A stretch of 64,000 nucleotides of DNA from Neolewinella litorea (GCF_004803465.1 NZ_SRSF01000004.1:186001-250000), one strand, 5' to 3'. Shown: positions 54,598-63,847, counted from the stretch's first letter. Notes: a model not told the origin generated them from the letters alone. Numbers and translations: made by a program.

Positions 54598-55212
54598 TCA
54601 TACCGCGCAAAGGTTGCGGCGCATGGCCTCACGCACGATGCCCGCGGTATTGCGCACGCCGAGTTTGCTCAGGATGTGGGCGCGGTGGGTTTCCACGGTA
54701 CAGCGGCTGATGAACAGCATGCCGGCGATCTCCTCGGTGGTGTGCTCCAGAACGATGAGTCGCAGCACCTGCCGTTCGCGTTTGGTAAGGGGGTCAATCG
54801 GGGTGAGGCGGTACTCGCCCAGCTCGCGCCGCAGCCAGTCGGCCTTCAGTTCCGGATCGATGTACCCGCGCCCGGCACAGACCTCGTCCACGGCCTGCCG
54901 GAAGCGTTCGGGAGGGGCGCTCTGCAGCAGGTAACCGTCGAGGCCGCCCGCCAGCAGTTGTTTGATCAGGCGCAGGGAGAGCTGTCCGCCGACCATTAGT
55001 TTTCGTCCGCCGGTGGCCCGCTGGAGCAGGCTTTGCAGTTTTTTCCAGCGGGGCTGGACGCCCACGACGATGAGTTGCAGGTCTACGGCCGCGGCCGTCT
55101 CCGTAGTGTCCTGTTGTGGGTGAACGCGGGAACCGGGAAAGAACTCGCCCAGGTAGGTGGCCAGGCCGGTTTGGTAAATGGGTGATCCACCCGAAAAGGT
55201 GATGTGGTACAT
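54598..55212 (-). CDS. LuxR/FixJ-type transcriptional regulator with degenerate receiver
   Basis: From the ATG at 55212 (MYHITFSGGSPIYQTG) the product has 204 residues. The C-terminal 65 residues are a NarL/LuxR helix-turn-helix (PLTKRERQVLRLIVLEHTTEEIAGMLFISRCTVETHRAHILSKLG). The N-terminal 120 residues have the receiver-like fold pattern, but where a phospho-acceptor Asp is expected after the third strand the sequence is LQLIVVGVQPRWK, with Gly. It therefore looks like an atypical receiver, not controlled by ordinary phosphorylation. It is transcribed toward the eCIS operon and is the likely regulator. Confidence 0.82.
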   Translation of the reverse strand: MYHITFSGGSPIYQTGLATYLGEFFPGSRVHPQQDTTETAAAVDLQLIVVGVQPRWKKLQSLLQRATGGRKLMVGGQLSLRLIKQLLAGGLDGYLLQSAPPERFRQAVDEVCAGRGYIDPELKADWLRRELGEYRLTPIDPLTKRERQVLRLIVLEHTTEEIAGMLFISRCTVETHRAHILSKLGVRNTAGIVREAMRRNLCAV

Positions 55213-55425
55213 GTGTGCAAGGTGTGTTTGGGTGATTTTAGGTTGGTAGTACTCGGGGGGCGAAGGGCGCCGGAACAGTGAAGGCGGCAAGTGTGGTGTT
55301 GTAACTTACAAAAGTTCGGGCGTTCGCCGGAGAATTTGTTTGGCCCGTTCCACCTCTGAATGCCGGTGGCCGGAACCCCGTTACACCGCCGCTCGGGAAA
55401 GCCGCGGCACCCGCGTCCGCGCCCT

Positions 55426-55433
55426 TACCTTTG
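55426..55433 (+). promoter_or_regulatory. TAnnTTTG -7 element (TACCTTTG)
   Basis: TACCTTTG, a perfect match to the Bacteroidota -7 consensus, ends four bases before the era ATG. A GGCACCCGCG word lies just upstream (55406-55415). Confidence 0.6.
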
Positions 55434-55437
55434 CCGC

Positions 55438-56334
55438 ATGCACAAGAGCGGATTCGTCAACATCATCGGCCGGCCCAATGCCGGAAAATCAACCCTCATG
55501 AACGCCCTGGTGGGGGAGCGCATGAGCATCATCACCGCCAAGCCGCAAACGACGCGCCACCGCATCATCGGCATCCTGACGGAGGACGACTACCAGATTG
55601 TCTTCAGCGACACCCCGGGCTACATCGAGGAGGCCAGCTACAAGATGCAGGAGAAGATGAACAGCTACGTGAACTCCAGCTTCGAGGACGCCGACGTGAT
55701 GATCTATCTGGTGGACCCCCAGGAAAGCTACGCCGAGGACGACCTGCTGGTGGGCAAACTGCGGCGGATGGACGTCCCTCTCTTCCTGGTCTTCAACAAG
55801 CTCGACCTGGTGGAGGAACGCCGCGTCGGGGAGTTGGAACGGCAGTTCAAGCAGTGGGTGAAACCCCAGCGGATCTTCGGCATCTCGGCGCAGTCGGGCC
55901 TCGGCGTGGACGATCTGCTCGATGCCATCAAGGAAGCCCTGCCGGAAGGCCCCGTGTACTACCCCGCCGACCAGCTTACCGACCGCTCGGAGCGCTTCTT
56001 CGTCTCCGAAATCTTGCGCGAACAGATCCTGGAACAGTACCACCAGGAGGTGCCTTACAGCGTCGAGATCGAGATCGAGACCTTCGAGGAAACCCACACC
56101 AAGGACGGAGAAGAGCTGGCCCGCATCAGCGCCGTGATCTACGTGAGCCGCAAAACCCAGAAGCCCATCCTCATCGGCAAGGGCGGCAGCAGCATCAAGA
56201 AACTCGGCACCAACGCCCGCAAACGGATGGAGGAATTCCTGGGGCGGAAGGTCTTTCTGGAAATGCACGTCAAGATCCGCGAAGACTGGCGCGACGATGA
56301 GAGCTGGCTGAAGCGGTTTGGGTATGATCGGTAG
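55438..56334 (+). CDS. era: GTPase Era
   Basis: A 298-residue GTPase for 16S rRNA maturation and 30S assembly. G1 GRPNAGKST, G2/switch region TTRHRIIGI, G3 DTPGYIEE and G4 NKLDLVEE are intact. The C-terminal KH domain follows, with GKGGSSIKKLGTNARKRMEEFLGRKVFLEMHVKI containing the GxxG RNA-binding loop. The ATG at 55438 is chosen because it gives the normal N-terminus (MHKSGFVNIIGRPN) and follows a perfect TACCTTTG element. Confidence 0.97.
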   Translation: MHKSGFVNIIGRPNAGKSTLMNALVGERMSIITAKPQTTRHRIIGILTEDDYQIVFSDTPGYIEEASYKMQEKMNSYVNSSFEDADVMIYLVDPQESYAEDDLLVGKLRRMDVPLFLVFNKLDLVEERRVGELERQFKQWVKPQRIFGISAQSGLGVDDLLDAIKEALPEGPVYYPADQLTDRSERFFVSEILREQILEQYHQEVPYSVEIEIETFEETHTKDGEELARISAVIYVSRKTQKPILIGKGGSSIKKLGTNARKRMEEFLGRKVFLEMHVKIREDWRDDESWLKRFGYDR

Positions 56335-56337
56335 AGT

Positions 56338-56390
56338 AGTAGTTCTTTAGTCTTTTAGTTCTTTAGTCTTTTAGTTCTTTAGGTCTTTCG
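56338..56390 (+). repeat. Short tandem repeat, 16-bp unit
   Basis: Three tandem copies of AGTTCTTTAGTCTTTT (the last slightly changed) follow the era stop. They are T-rich but lack a hairpin, so a terminator role is not shown. Confidence 0.7.
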
Positions 56391-56472
56391 GGGGGAGCCC
56401 ATCGCGCCACCCAGCGAACCCACGGGCGGGCGGACTGCGTTGCAAGGGTACACAACATTACCAACCCCCCCC

Positions 56473-56736
56473 ATGACCAACGCCACCACCACCGACCACG
56501 AAACCATCAAGGCCTGGGCCGAAAAGCACAACGGCGTACCCGGCGTCGTCGAGGAAGCCACCACCGCCAACGACAGTCGTCCGCTGGCCATCATCTGGCC
56601 CGAAAACCGCAGCGACGCGAAGTTGCGCGAGATCAGCTGGGACACCTTCTTCGACCACTTCGAATTGCGGCAACTGGCCCTGGCTTACGACACCACCGAC
56701 TTCAAGAAGGAGTACCGGTTTGTGACGCGCGGCTAG
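56473..56736 (+). CDS. Small conserved protein, 87 aa
   Basis: From the ATG at 56473 (MTNATTTDHETIKAWAEKHNG) the product has 87 residues, cytosolic and acidic. The pattern HETIKAWAEKHNGVPGVVE, ISWDTFFDHFELRQLALAYD and the ending FKKEYRFVTRG resembles a widespread family of small bacterial proteins, often mislabelled as 1,4-alpha-glucan branching enzyme because of rare fusions. The function is unknown. An earlier in-frame start at 56440 is less likely because the homologous part begins at the ATG. Confidence 0.7.
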   Translation: MTNATTTDHETIKAWAEKHNGVPGVVEEATTANDSRPLAIIWPENRSDAKLREISWDTFFDHFELRQLALAYDTTDFKKEYRFVTRG

Positions 56737-56773
56737 ACCCGGATTGCGGCGGCGCGCAGGTGCCGTTTCCCCA

Positions 56774-56814
56774 AATCTAAAAGCCCTTCCCCCCGGCGAC
56801 GGAGAGAAGGGCTT
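56774..56814 (-). terminator. Rho-independent terminator for the T9SS repeat protein gene
   Basis: AAGCCCTT at 56807-56814 (minus-strand reading) pairs with AAGGGCTT at 56781-56788, giving an 8-bp stem with a long loop, followed on the minus strand by TTAGATTT. It lies about 20 bases after the stop of the large secreted protein. Confidence 0.6.
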
Positions 56815-56834
56815 GGTCAATTCAACCCGCTGGA

Positions 56835-59800
56835 TCAGCGGTGGAGTCGGATGAAGGGCCGGGTATGTGCCGGACCGCTGTTGGGCGTGAGGACCATACG
56901 GTACAGGCCGGTGGGCAGGCTGGTTACCTCTACGTCCACCTGATTGAAGCCTTCGCTCGTAATCAGCTGGCGGGCAAACTGCAGTCGTCCGGTAGCGTCG
57001 TAAATATGGATCATGACGGGTTCACCGGTGGGGTTGTCGAACCGCAGGGTAACGACGTCTTCTACCGGGTTGGGGAAGAGTTGTACGTCGGCAATGCCCT
57101 CGCTAACCGCTCCATCAAGGAGCAGGCGGTTGTTCGACAGCTCATGGGGGGCCGCAGCTCCGTTGGCGTCGATGCAGGAGCACGCTTGTCCTACGTCGTC
57201 AAAGTTGAGCCCTTGCTGGTTGCCCGCTTTGATGGACACGTCCGTCTCCCATTCCCGCAGGTCACCGCGGAGCAGGTAGCTGAAGGTGGCGCAGCGGCCC
57301 GGTTCACGCTTGAGCGCGCCATCTCGGAAGCCGTCAAACTGTACGTCGTAGCGGCCGTTGCAACGCCCGGTCTTATTATTGATCTCCGCTTTGAGACCGC
57401 TAACGCTGCTGTAGGTTTCCAGCAGGTAGGACTTCGGAAGGTCGCAGGGGATGGAGAAGCGGATATTGGAGATATCCTTACACTTATCCCCAATCAGGCA
57501 GAGCTCCCAGGTGAAGCGGGTGGTGTTCGCTGCCTGGTCGTATACCAATTCAAGCTCCAGGGAGTAGCAGGGATTGGTCAGTCGCGTGTTGACGGTGATG
57601 ACCTGCTCGCAGGTCGTGGTATTGCCGCAGTTGTCGGTGGCCGTCCACGTACGGGTGAGGGTGTAGAAGTCCTCACCGCAGGAGTCGTCGCGTACCTCAC
57701 CGTTGTAGACCACGTCGACCTCATTGTCGCAGTTGTCTACGGCCTGGGGACTGGCGACCGCGGGAACGTCCTCGGTGCACGCCAGGACGACATCAGCGGG
57801 GCAATCCACGAAGGTCGGCGGAACGTCGTCCACCACATTCATGGTCTGCAATTGCGAGGCGGTATTTCCACAAGTATCCGTCGCACTCCAGGTGCGCTTG
57901 ATCGTGTAGCAATCTACTCCGGCACCCGCGATGATCACATCGGTGTAGGTTGGGACAAGTTCACCATCGCAATTGTCGGTGGCCGTTGCTACGCCGGTAT
58001 TGGACGGGTCGGTGGACTCCGTACAGGATAGGGCCGGTATATCTGCGGGGGCGATCAGGTCGGGGGCCAGGTCATCCAGCACTTTGATCGTCTGGCTGAC
58101 TGAGCTTGTATTCCCACAGGTGTCGGTGAAGGTCCAGGTGCGGACCATCGTGAAGTCGTTTATACAGGCACCGGGAACAATGACCGTGGAAGGACCCACG
58201 GTGAGCTCTCCGCTGCAGTTGTCGATGGCGGTGAGGTTAACGGGTGGTGGTACGTCACTGGCGCACGCCAGGTTGAGATCAGCGGGTGCTGCTTGTGGCA
58301 CTGGCGCCAAAGTATCCAGCACGGAGATCGTCTGGCTGACTGAGCTTGTATTCCCACAGGTGTCGGAGAAGGTCCATGTGCGGACCATCGTGAAGTCGTT
58401 TATACAGGCACCGGGAACAATGACCGTGGAAGGACCCACGGTGAGCTCTCCGCTGCAGTTGTCGATAGCGGTGAGGTTGACGGGCGGTGGTACGTCGCTG
58501 GCGCACGCCAGGTTGAGGTCAGCCGGCGCTGATTGTGGCACTGGCGCAAGGGTATCCAGCACGGTAATGGTCTGGCTGACGCTGCTGGTGTTCCCGCATG
58601 TGTCGGAGAAGGTCCAGGTGCGGACCATCGTGAAGTCGTTCAGACAGGCACCGGGAACAATGACCGTGGAAGGACCCACGGTGAGCTCTCCGCTGCAGTT
58701 GTCGATGGCGGTGAGGTTAACGGGTGGCGGTACGTCACTGGCGCACGCCAGGTTGAGGTCAGCCGGCGCTGATTGTGGCACTGGCGCAAGGGTATCCAGC
58801 ACGGTGATGGTCTGGCTCACACTGCTGGTGTTACCGCATGTGTCGGTGAAAGTCCAGGTACGCACCATCACGAAGTCGTTCAGGCAGGCACCGGGCGTGA
58901 TCTGGGTAGACGGACTCACGGTAATCTCCCCATCGCAGTTGTCAACTGCGGTCAGGTTGATCGGTGGGGGCACGTCGTCAGCGCATTCCAGGCTCAGGTC
59001 GGCCGGAGCCGCGGGCGCGACGGGCGCCAGGGTATCGAGCACGGTGATGGTCTGGCTGACGCTGCTGGTGTTGCCGCAGGTGTCCACGAAGGTCCAGGTA
59101 CGCACCAGGGTGAAGTCGTTCAGACAGGCACCGGGCGTGATCTGGGTAGACGGACTCACGGTAATCTCCCCGTCGCAGTTGTCAACTGCGGTCAGGTTGA
59201 TCGGTGGGGGCACGTCGTCAGCGCATTCCAGGCTCAGGTCGGCCGGAGCCGGGGGTGCGGTGGGTGCAGTATCATCCTGCACGGTGATGGTTTGGCTGAC
59301 GCTGCTGGCATTGCCGCAGGTATCCACGAAGGTCCAGGTCCGGACCATGGTGAAGTCGTTCAGACAGGCACCGGGCGTGATTTGAGTCGTGGGGCTCACG
59401 GTGATGTCTCCGTCGCAGTTATCGATGGCGGTCAGGTTGATCGGCGCGGGTACATCATTGGCGCACTGCAGGGTGAGGTCGGCCGGGGCCGCGGGCGCGG
59501 CGGGTGCGATAGTATCCAGCACGGTGATGGTCTGGCTCACGCTGCTGGTGTTGCCGCATACGTCGGTGAAGGTCCAGGTGCGGATCAGGGTAAAGTCGTT
59601 AACACAGCCGCCCGGGATTACTTCCTCGTCGGGCGCCACGGTGATGTCTGCATCGCAGTTGTCGGTCGCCGTCAGGTCGATCGCATCGGGTACGTCGCTG
59701 GCGCACGCCAGGTTCAGGTCGGCCGGGGCCGGGGGTACGGCGGGTGCAGTATCATCCAACACGGTGATGGTCTGGCTCACGCTGCTGGTGTTGCCGCAGT

Positions 59801-61829
59801 CGTCGGTAAAGGTCCAGGTGCGGATCAGGGTAAAGTCGTTAACACAGCCGCCCGGGAGTTCGACTTCGGAGGGCGCCACGGTGATGTCTGCATCGCAGTT
59901 GTCGGTCGCCGTCAGGTCGATCGCATCGGGTACGTCGCTGGCGCATTCCAGGTTCAGGTCGGCCGGGGCCGCGGGCGCGGCGGGAGCGATAGTATCCAGC
60001 ACGGTGATGGTCTGGCTCACGCTGCTGGTGTTGCCGCAGACGTCGGTAAAGGTCCAGGTGCGGATCAGAGTAAAGTCGTTAATACACCCGCCCAGGAATT
60101 CTTCCTCATGGGGCGCTGCGGAAATTAGCCCGTCGCAGTTATCGATGGCCGTCAGGATCAGGGGCGGAGGCACGTCGGTGAGACACTCAAGGCTGAGGTT
60201 TGCGGGAGCCGGGTCGGGTACTGGGGCCAGGGTATCGAGCACGGTGATCGTCTGACTGACGCTGCTGCTGTTGCCGCAGACGTCGGTGAAGGTCCAGGTA
60301 CGAATCAGGGTGTAATCGTTCAGGCAGCTTCCCTGAATAAATTGGGTGGTCGGGTCGGCCGTGATTGGGCCATCACAGTTGTCCAGGGCGGACAATGGGG
60401 AGGGCGGTGGCACTTTCAGGTCGCAATCCAGCGTAAGATCGGCCGGTGGTGCGGGTGCTACCGGTGGCAGGGTATCGAGAACGGTGATAGTTTGACTGAC
60501 GCTACTGGTGTTGCCACAAAAATCCGTGAACGTCCAGGTACGAACCAGAATTAATTCGTTTGGACAGAGACCGCGTGTAACATCTAAAAACGGATTCTCG
60601 GTGATCTCCCCGCCGCAGTTGTCGGTGGCGGTCAGGGCGATTGGTGGAGGTACATCATCGGCGCACTGCAGGGTTAGGTCGGCCGGAGGAGCCGGTGGTA
60701 CTGGGGCAATGTTGTCGGTAACCGTGATCGTTTGCACACAGCTGTCCGCACTGCCGTTCTCATCCGTGGCGATCCAGGTTCGCAAGATCGTTTCCTCGTT
60801 GGCGCAGGCACCGGGCACGGAATTGTCTTCGAAGCTGATGTCTACTTCACCGCATCCCTTTTCCGAAGTAGCCGTACCCGTATTGTCTGGATGTGTTGAT
60901 TCGGTACAGTCCTGCGTCAAGTCGGTGGGGCAAGTAATAACGGGGGGCTCACAGCAAGGACCTTCAAAGGTAGTGGAGGCGACAACGGTACATTGATGTC
61001 CGTTGGCGTCCTTTCTGCCGTTATCCGTTACGGTCACCGTGTAGGTGCCCAGCGGCACGTTTGTGAGGTCTTCCGTAGTCTCCCCGTTGCTCCACAGGTA
61101 GGTGAACGGTCCGACGCCCCCCTCTACCGTCAGGTCGATGTTGGTGGTGTTCCCGATGCCGCATTCGGCTTCGGCCACGGCGTTCAGCGGGGGCGTGATG
61201 TCGATGACCGGATTGTCGAAGCAGTATTTGCCGTTCGGGTTGTTGGCGGGCGTGATGGGGCAGGCACCATTGGCGGCCGTCCAAACGAGCAGGATATTGG
61301 ACAAGTCCAGTTCGCTGCCGCAGGTGAACGTCACTTGCCCGTAGTTAAGGGTCTGTACTCTGATCCAACTGCCGTTTACCAATATACTGTCGGGCTGGGC
61401 CTTCTCTGTAAATAGCGGACCCGCGCAGCGGGCGAAACGGCAGGTAGTCGTCGAACCGTCAAAGGTTTCATTGATATCAGCGAAAACCCCCAGGTACCGG
61501 TTTGAACTGTTGGTATTATGGTGGATCGTTATAAGCAGGTCGGCCGTTATGACGTCCCCGGGGGTGCAACTGTTACAAGGATCCCCGGTACTTAGTCGGG
61601 CGCTGATGATCTGTATGTCGTTGGCGGGGCATTTGCCATCCTCGTACTCGGGATTGTCCCGCAGCGTTGCCTGGTTGGCGGGCACGGGGTCGCCAATGCA
61701 GAAAGCTTGGCCGGACAAAAAGGCTGTCGGCAGGCTTAGCAGCAGGAATATTGTGAGCAGGGAAGTCAAACATCGTCTGGCAATGGGCACAAGTAGCGTG
61801 AGGCACTGCGATTGGTGAAGGTGTTTCAT
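56835..61829 (-). CDS. Large secreted repeat protein with T9SS type A sorting domain
   Basis: From the ATG at 61829 (MKHLHQSQCLTLLVP) the product has 1664 residues with a signal peptide (hydrophobic run LTSLLTIFLLLSLPTAFLSG). The N-terminal 250 residues are Cys-rich, followed by a SprB/PKD-like segment (EGGVGPFTYLWSNGETTEDL). Fourteen repeats follow, of which eleven are near-identical 80-residue units (residues about 370-1249) with the pattern ADLxLxCAxDVPPPI ... DNCDGxITV ... RTWTFTDTCGNTSSVSQTITVLD, a HYR-like fold with four Cys each. The C-terminus (NPVEDVVTLRFDNPTGEPV ... LYRMVLTPN) is a T9SS type A sorting domain. It is probably a surface adhesin. Confidence 0.9.
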   Translation of the reverse strand: MKHLHQSQCLTLLVPIARRCLTSLLTIFLLLSLPTAFLSGQAFCIGDPVPANQATLRDNPEYEDGKCPANDIQIISARLSTGDPCNSCTPGDVITADLLITIHHNTNSSNRYLGVFADINETFDGSTTTCRFARCAGPLFTEKAQPDSILVNGSWIRVQTLNYGQVTFTCGSELDLSNILLVWTAANGACPITPANNPNGKYCFDNPVIDITPPLNAVAEAECGIGNTTNIDLTVEGGVGPFTYLWSNGETTEDLTNVPLGTYTVTVTDNGRKDANGHQCTVVASTTFEGPCCEPPVITCPTDLTQDCTESTHPDNTGTATSEKGCGEVDISFEDNSVPGACANEETILRTWIATDENGSADSCVQTITVTDNIAPVPPAPPADLTLQCADDVPPPIALTATDNCGGEITENPFLDVTRGLCPNELILVRTWTFTDFCGNTSSVSQTITVLDTLPPVAPAPPADLTLDCDLKVPPPSPLSALDNCDGPITADPTTQFIQGSCLNDYTLIRTWTFTDVCGNSSSVSQTITVLDTLAPVPDPAPANLSLECLTDVPPPLILTAIDNCDGLISAAPHEEEFLGGCINDFTLIRTWTFTDVCGNTSSVSQTITVLDTIAPAAPAAPADLNLECASDVPDAIDLTATDNCDADITVAPSEVELPGGCVNDFTLIRTWTFTDDCGNTSSVSQTITVLDDTAPAVPPAPADLNLACASDVPDAIDLTATDNCDADITVAPDEEVIPGGCVNDFTLIRTWTFTDVCGNTSSVSQTITVLDTIAPAAPAAPADLTLQCANDVPAPINLTAIDNCDGDITVSPTTQITPGACLNDFTMVRTWTFVDTCGNASSVSQTITVQDDTAPTAPPAPADLSLECADDVPPPINLTAVDNCDGEITVSPSTQITPGACLNDFTLVRTWTFVDTCGNTSSVSQTITVLDTLAPVAPAAPADLSLECADDVPPPINLTAVDNCDGEITVSPSTQITPGACLNDFVMVRTWTFTDTCGNTSSVSQTITVLDTLAPVPQSAPADLNLACASDVPPPVNLTAIDNCSGELTVGPSTVIVPGACLNDFTMVRTWTFSDTCGNTSSVSQTITVLDTLAPVPQSAPADLNLACASDVPPPVNLTAIDNCSGELTVGPSTVIVPGACINDFTMVRTWTFSDTCGNTSSVSQTISVLDTLAPVPQAAPADLNLACASDVPPPVNLTAIDNCSGELTVGPSTVIVPGACINDFTMVRTWTFTDTCGNTSSVSQTIKVLDDLAPDLIAPADIPALSCTESTDPSNTGVATATDNCDGELVPTYTDVIIAGAGVDCYTIKRTWSATDTCGNTASQLQTMNVVDDVPPTFVDCPADVVLACTEDVPAVASPQAVDNCDNEVDVVYNGEVRDDSCGEDFYTLTRTWTATDNCGNTTTCEQVITVNTRLTNPCYSLELELVYDQAANTTRFTWELCLIGDKCKDISNIRFSIPCDLPKSYLLETYSSVSGLKAEINNKTGRCNGRYDVQFDGFRDGALKREPGRCATFSYLLRGDLREWETDVSIKAGNQQGLNFDDVGQACSCIDANGAAAPHELSNNRLLLDGAVSEGIADVQLFPNPVEDVVTLRFDNPTGEPVMIHIYDATGRLQFARQLITSEGFNQVDVEVTSLPTGLYRMVLTPNSGPAHTRPFIRLHR
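58081..60720 (-). repeat. Eleven in-frame 240-bp repeats in the T9SS protein
   Basis: The units start at 58081, 58321, 58561, 58801, 59041, 59281, 59521, 59761, 60001, 60241 and 60481, exactly 240 bp apart. The three units at 58081-58800 are nearly identical in DNA; the units toward 60720 diverge more, which indicates recent duplication or gene conversion at the 3' side. Confidence 0.9.
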
Positions 61830-62199
61830 AGCAACGATGCATTTAATGGTGAGGTAATCAGTTGACGGTTTCGCGCACGGATGGGCGAGCCGCCGATGGC
61901 GCAATGAAATTCCAGGGGATACAGCGGAAAACGCTGTCCCAAAAGGCAAAATTCAGGGGGTGAAAGTGGGGTATCGTAGGCCGGGCGCTTAAGCCGGGGG
62001 GTGTCTAGATAAGGCGCCGAGGGGTGTGCAGTACTATAAGGTCTCGGTAAAGCGGATATGTCATCTATGCTATGGAATCTCGTTCAGCAGCGGTGTGAAT
62101 AAGATTACAATGGGTAATCCTGCCGGTGGGAGCCTGCGCGAAACGAGGCCCAATACTTAAAAACAGATGATCCTTTTACGGAAGGTCCTAGAATATAAG

Positions 62200-62295
62200 C
62201 ATTTCAACCGCAGGCACAAAACATATCGTTGCATATATTAAGAATATGGTATAATATTCTTTAATATAATATATTGCAATATATTATTCTCCTGC
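62200..62295. other. AT-rich island with 22-bp palindrome
   Basis: The 61830-62610 gap has no gene. Its centre is a strikingly AT-rich stretch in this GC-rich region, containing a perfect 22-bp palindrome at 62266-62287 centred on TTGCAA, and TATAAT-like words. It may hold a promoter or a regulatory site for the secreted protein gene, but it lies about 440 bp from its start. Confidence 0.5.
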
Positions 62296-62610
62296 TTGTT
62301 GGGGCCTTGCGCCATTGAATGCGTATTTGCGCTTCTTAATCCACAGGCCACGAAAAGCATTTCGGGTAACAATATGCCGACGCTTTTCGGTGGACGATGA
62401 CCCGGGGATAAGTTGCTCCACCATTTGGCTGATCACCCCGTATCCTGACAACGATAACACGCAATGCTATGCCGGATTTGCCGGATGGAGCCCACATTTC
62501 TCCGCCATCGCAAGTGGTGCCGCGACCCGCGCTCCGCGCCCAAACCTGTTTTCCATAGCCACCCCGGCGCTGGTGGGGAATCTGCTTGCTGCAGCTATAA
62601 GGGCGGATTG

Positions 62611-63642
62611 TTATTCTGAGACGCCCACCGGCACAGCCTCCATAATCTCCAGCTGGGCCACGATGTCGTCCAGCGGCACGCCGGGTTGGGCGCCCCGGGT
62701 GATGACCTGGTATACGTTGTCGAACAGGTCGTACCACCGCCCGGGCAGGGTCTGTACGGGGCCGCGCACGGTCACCCCGGCAGTTTCCGTGTGGAGCAGG
62801 CCGTGCTGCTCGGCGGGCTCTTCCCCAAAGTGATCGTGCGTGGGCTGGATACCCGCCTTCAACTGGTCTTCCTGGATATCGATGCCGAACTTCACGAAGC
62901 TCCCCTTCCGCCCGTGGAGGCGGTACCGGGGGGTAGGCTCGCGCACTAGGAGGCTGCAGGACAAGCTAACCCGCAGCGGGCCGTCGTAAACCAACTGCAG
63001 GTCAAAGGCATCCGGAATATCGGAGCCCGTCCGCTGCATCCATTGGTTGCCGATCACGTCACTCGGCCGGCCGAACAGCGCGATGGCCTGGTCGAGGATA
63101 TGGGCCCCGAGGTCGTACAGCATGCCCGATGCCGGACCGGGCTTTTCCTTCCACGGCTTGGCGTTGGGCTCGGGCTTCCAGCGGTCGAAGCGTGCCTCGT
63201 AGGCCACCAGTTCACCCAGGCTGCCCCCCTCGATCACTTGCTTCACGGTGAGGAAATCGCTGTCCCACCGGCGGTTCTGAAAGACGAACAGGTGGCGGTC
63301 CCTGGCCGCGGCCAGGTCGCGCAGTTCACGCAGCTGGGAGGCGGTGGCGCAGGCGGGTTTGTCGACCAGCACGTGCTTGTTCGCCTCCAGGGCGGCCCGC
63401 GCCAGCTCGTAGTGGGTGGCGTTCGGCGTGGCTATGCTCACCAGGTCGATGTCCGGGTCGGCCAGGACGGTCTCCATGTCGGCCGTAGGCTCCATACCGG
63501 GAAACTCTTCGGCTACCTCTTGGGCGCGGCTCGTTACTATTCGGCGGACCGTAAAGCCGGGGTGGGCGCGGAAAAACGGCGACTGAAGATAGCGACCGGA
63601 AAGGCCGAAGCCGATCAGTCCGACGGATAGGGGAGTAGACAT
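62611..63642 (-). CDS. Gfo/Idh/MocA family oxidoreductase
   Basis: From the ATG at 63642 (MSTPLSVGLIGFGLSGRY) the product has 343 residues. The N-terminal Rossmann fold has GFGLSG, DIDLVSIATPNATHYELA and the LVDKPACATASQL motif, in which the Lys corresponds to the catalytic EKP Lys; the C-terminal alpha-beta domain contains MLYDLGAHILDQAIALFG, with the His used in catalysis. The family oxidises sugars or inositols with NAD(P); the substrate is unknown. Upstream on the minus strand are TAATTG near the start and a GCACCCGCG word at 63706-63714. Confidence 0.9.
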   Translation of the reverse strand: MSTPLSVGLIGFGLSGRYLQSPFFRAHPGFTVRRIVTSRAQEVAEEFPGMEPTADMETVLADPDIDLVSIATPNATHYELARAALEANKHVLVDKPACATASQLRELRDLAAARDRHLFVFQNRRWDSDFLTVKQVIEGGSLGELVAYEARFDRWKPEPNAKPWKEKPGPASGMLYDLGAHILDQAIALFGRPSDVIGNQWMQRTGSDIPDAFDLQLVYDGPLRVSLSCSLLVREPTPRYRLHGRKGSFVKFGIDIQEDQLKAGIQPTHDHFGEEPAEQHGLLHTETAGVTVRGPVQTLPGRWYDLFDNVYQVITRGAQPGVPLDDIVAQLEIMEAVPVGVSE

Positions 63643-63810
63643 ACCACAATTATTTAATTCGATTCCCAAGGTACTGTTTCACCCGCATCCGGGCGGGCGG
63701 CGGCGCGCGGGTGCTATATCCCCCCGAACGGCCGGCTTCCGCGGCTCCGTCCCTAGGAAGTTCCGGCCACGGTTACCAGCAGGGCTGGCATGTACCGGTG
63801 AAGCGTCAAA

Positions 63811-63847
63811 TAAAAAACCTCCTTCCCACCGAAGTGAAAAGGAGGTT
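63811..63847 (-). terminator. Rho-independent terminator for the right-edge gene
   Basis: On the minus strand AACCTCCTT (63839-63847) pairs with AAGGAGGTT (63816-63824) with a 14-base loop, followed by TTTTTT (63812-63817). It lies 36 bp after the stop of the partial T9SS gene. Confidence 0.85.

Noticed and set aside
57973-60255. Long plus-strand open frames (470, 451 and 288 residues) opposite the T9SS repeat protein
   Set aside because: They are mirror images of the 240-bp repeats: frames free of stops arise because the unit length is a multiple of three. They lack signal, start context and domain sense, while the minus-strand protein has a signal peptide, HYR-like repeats and a sorting domain.
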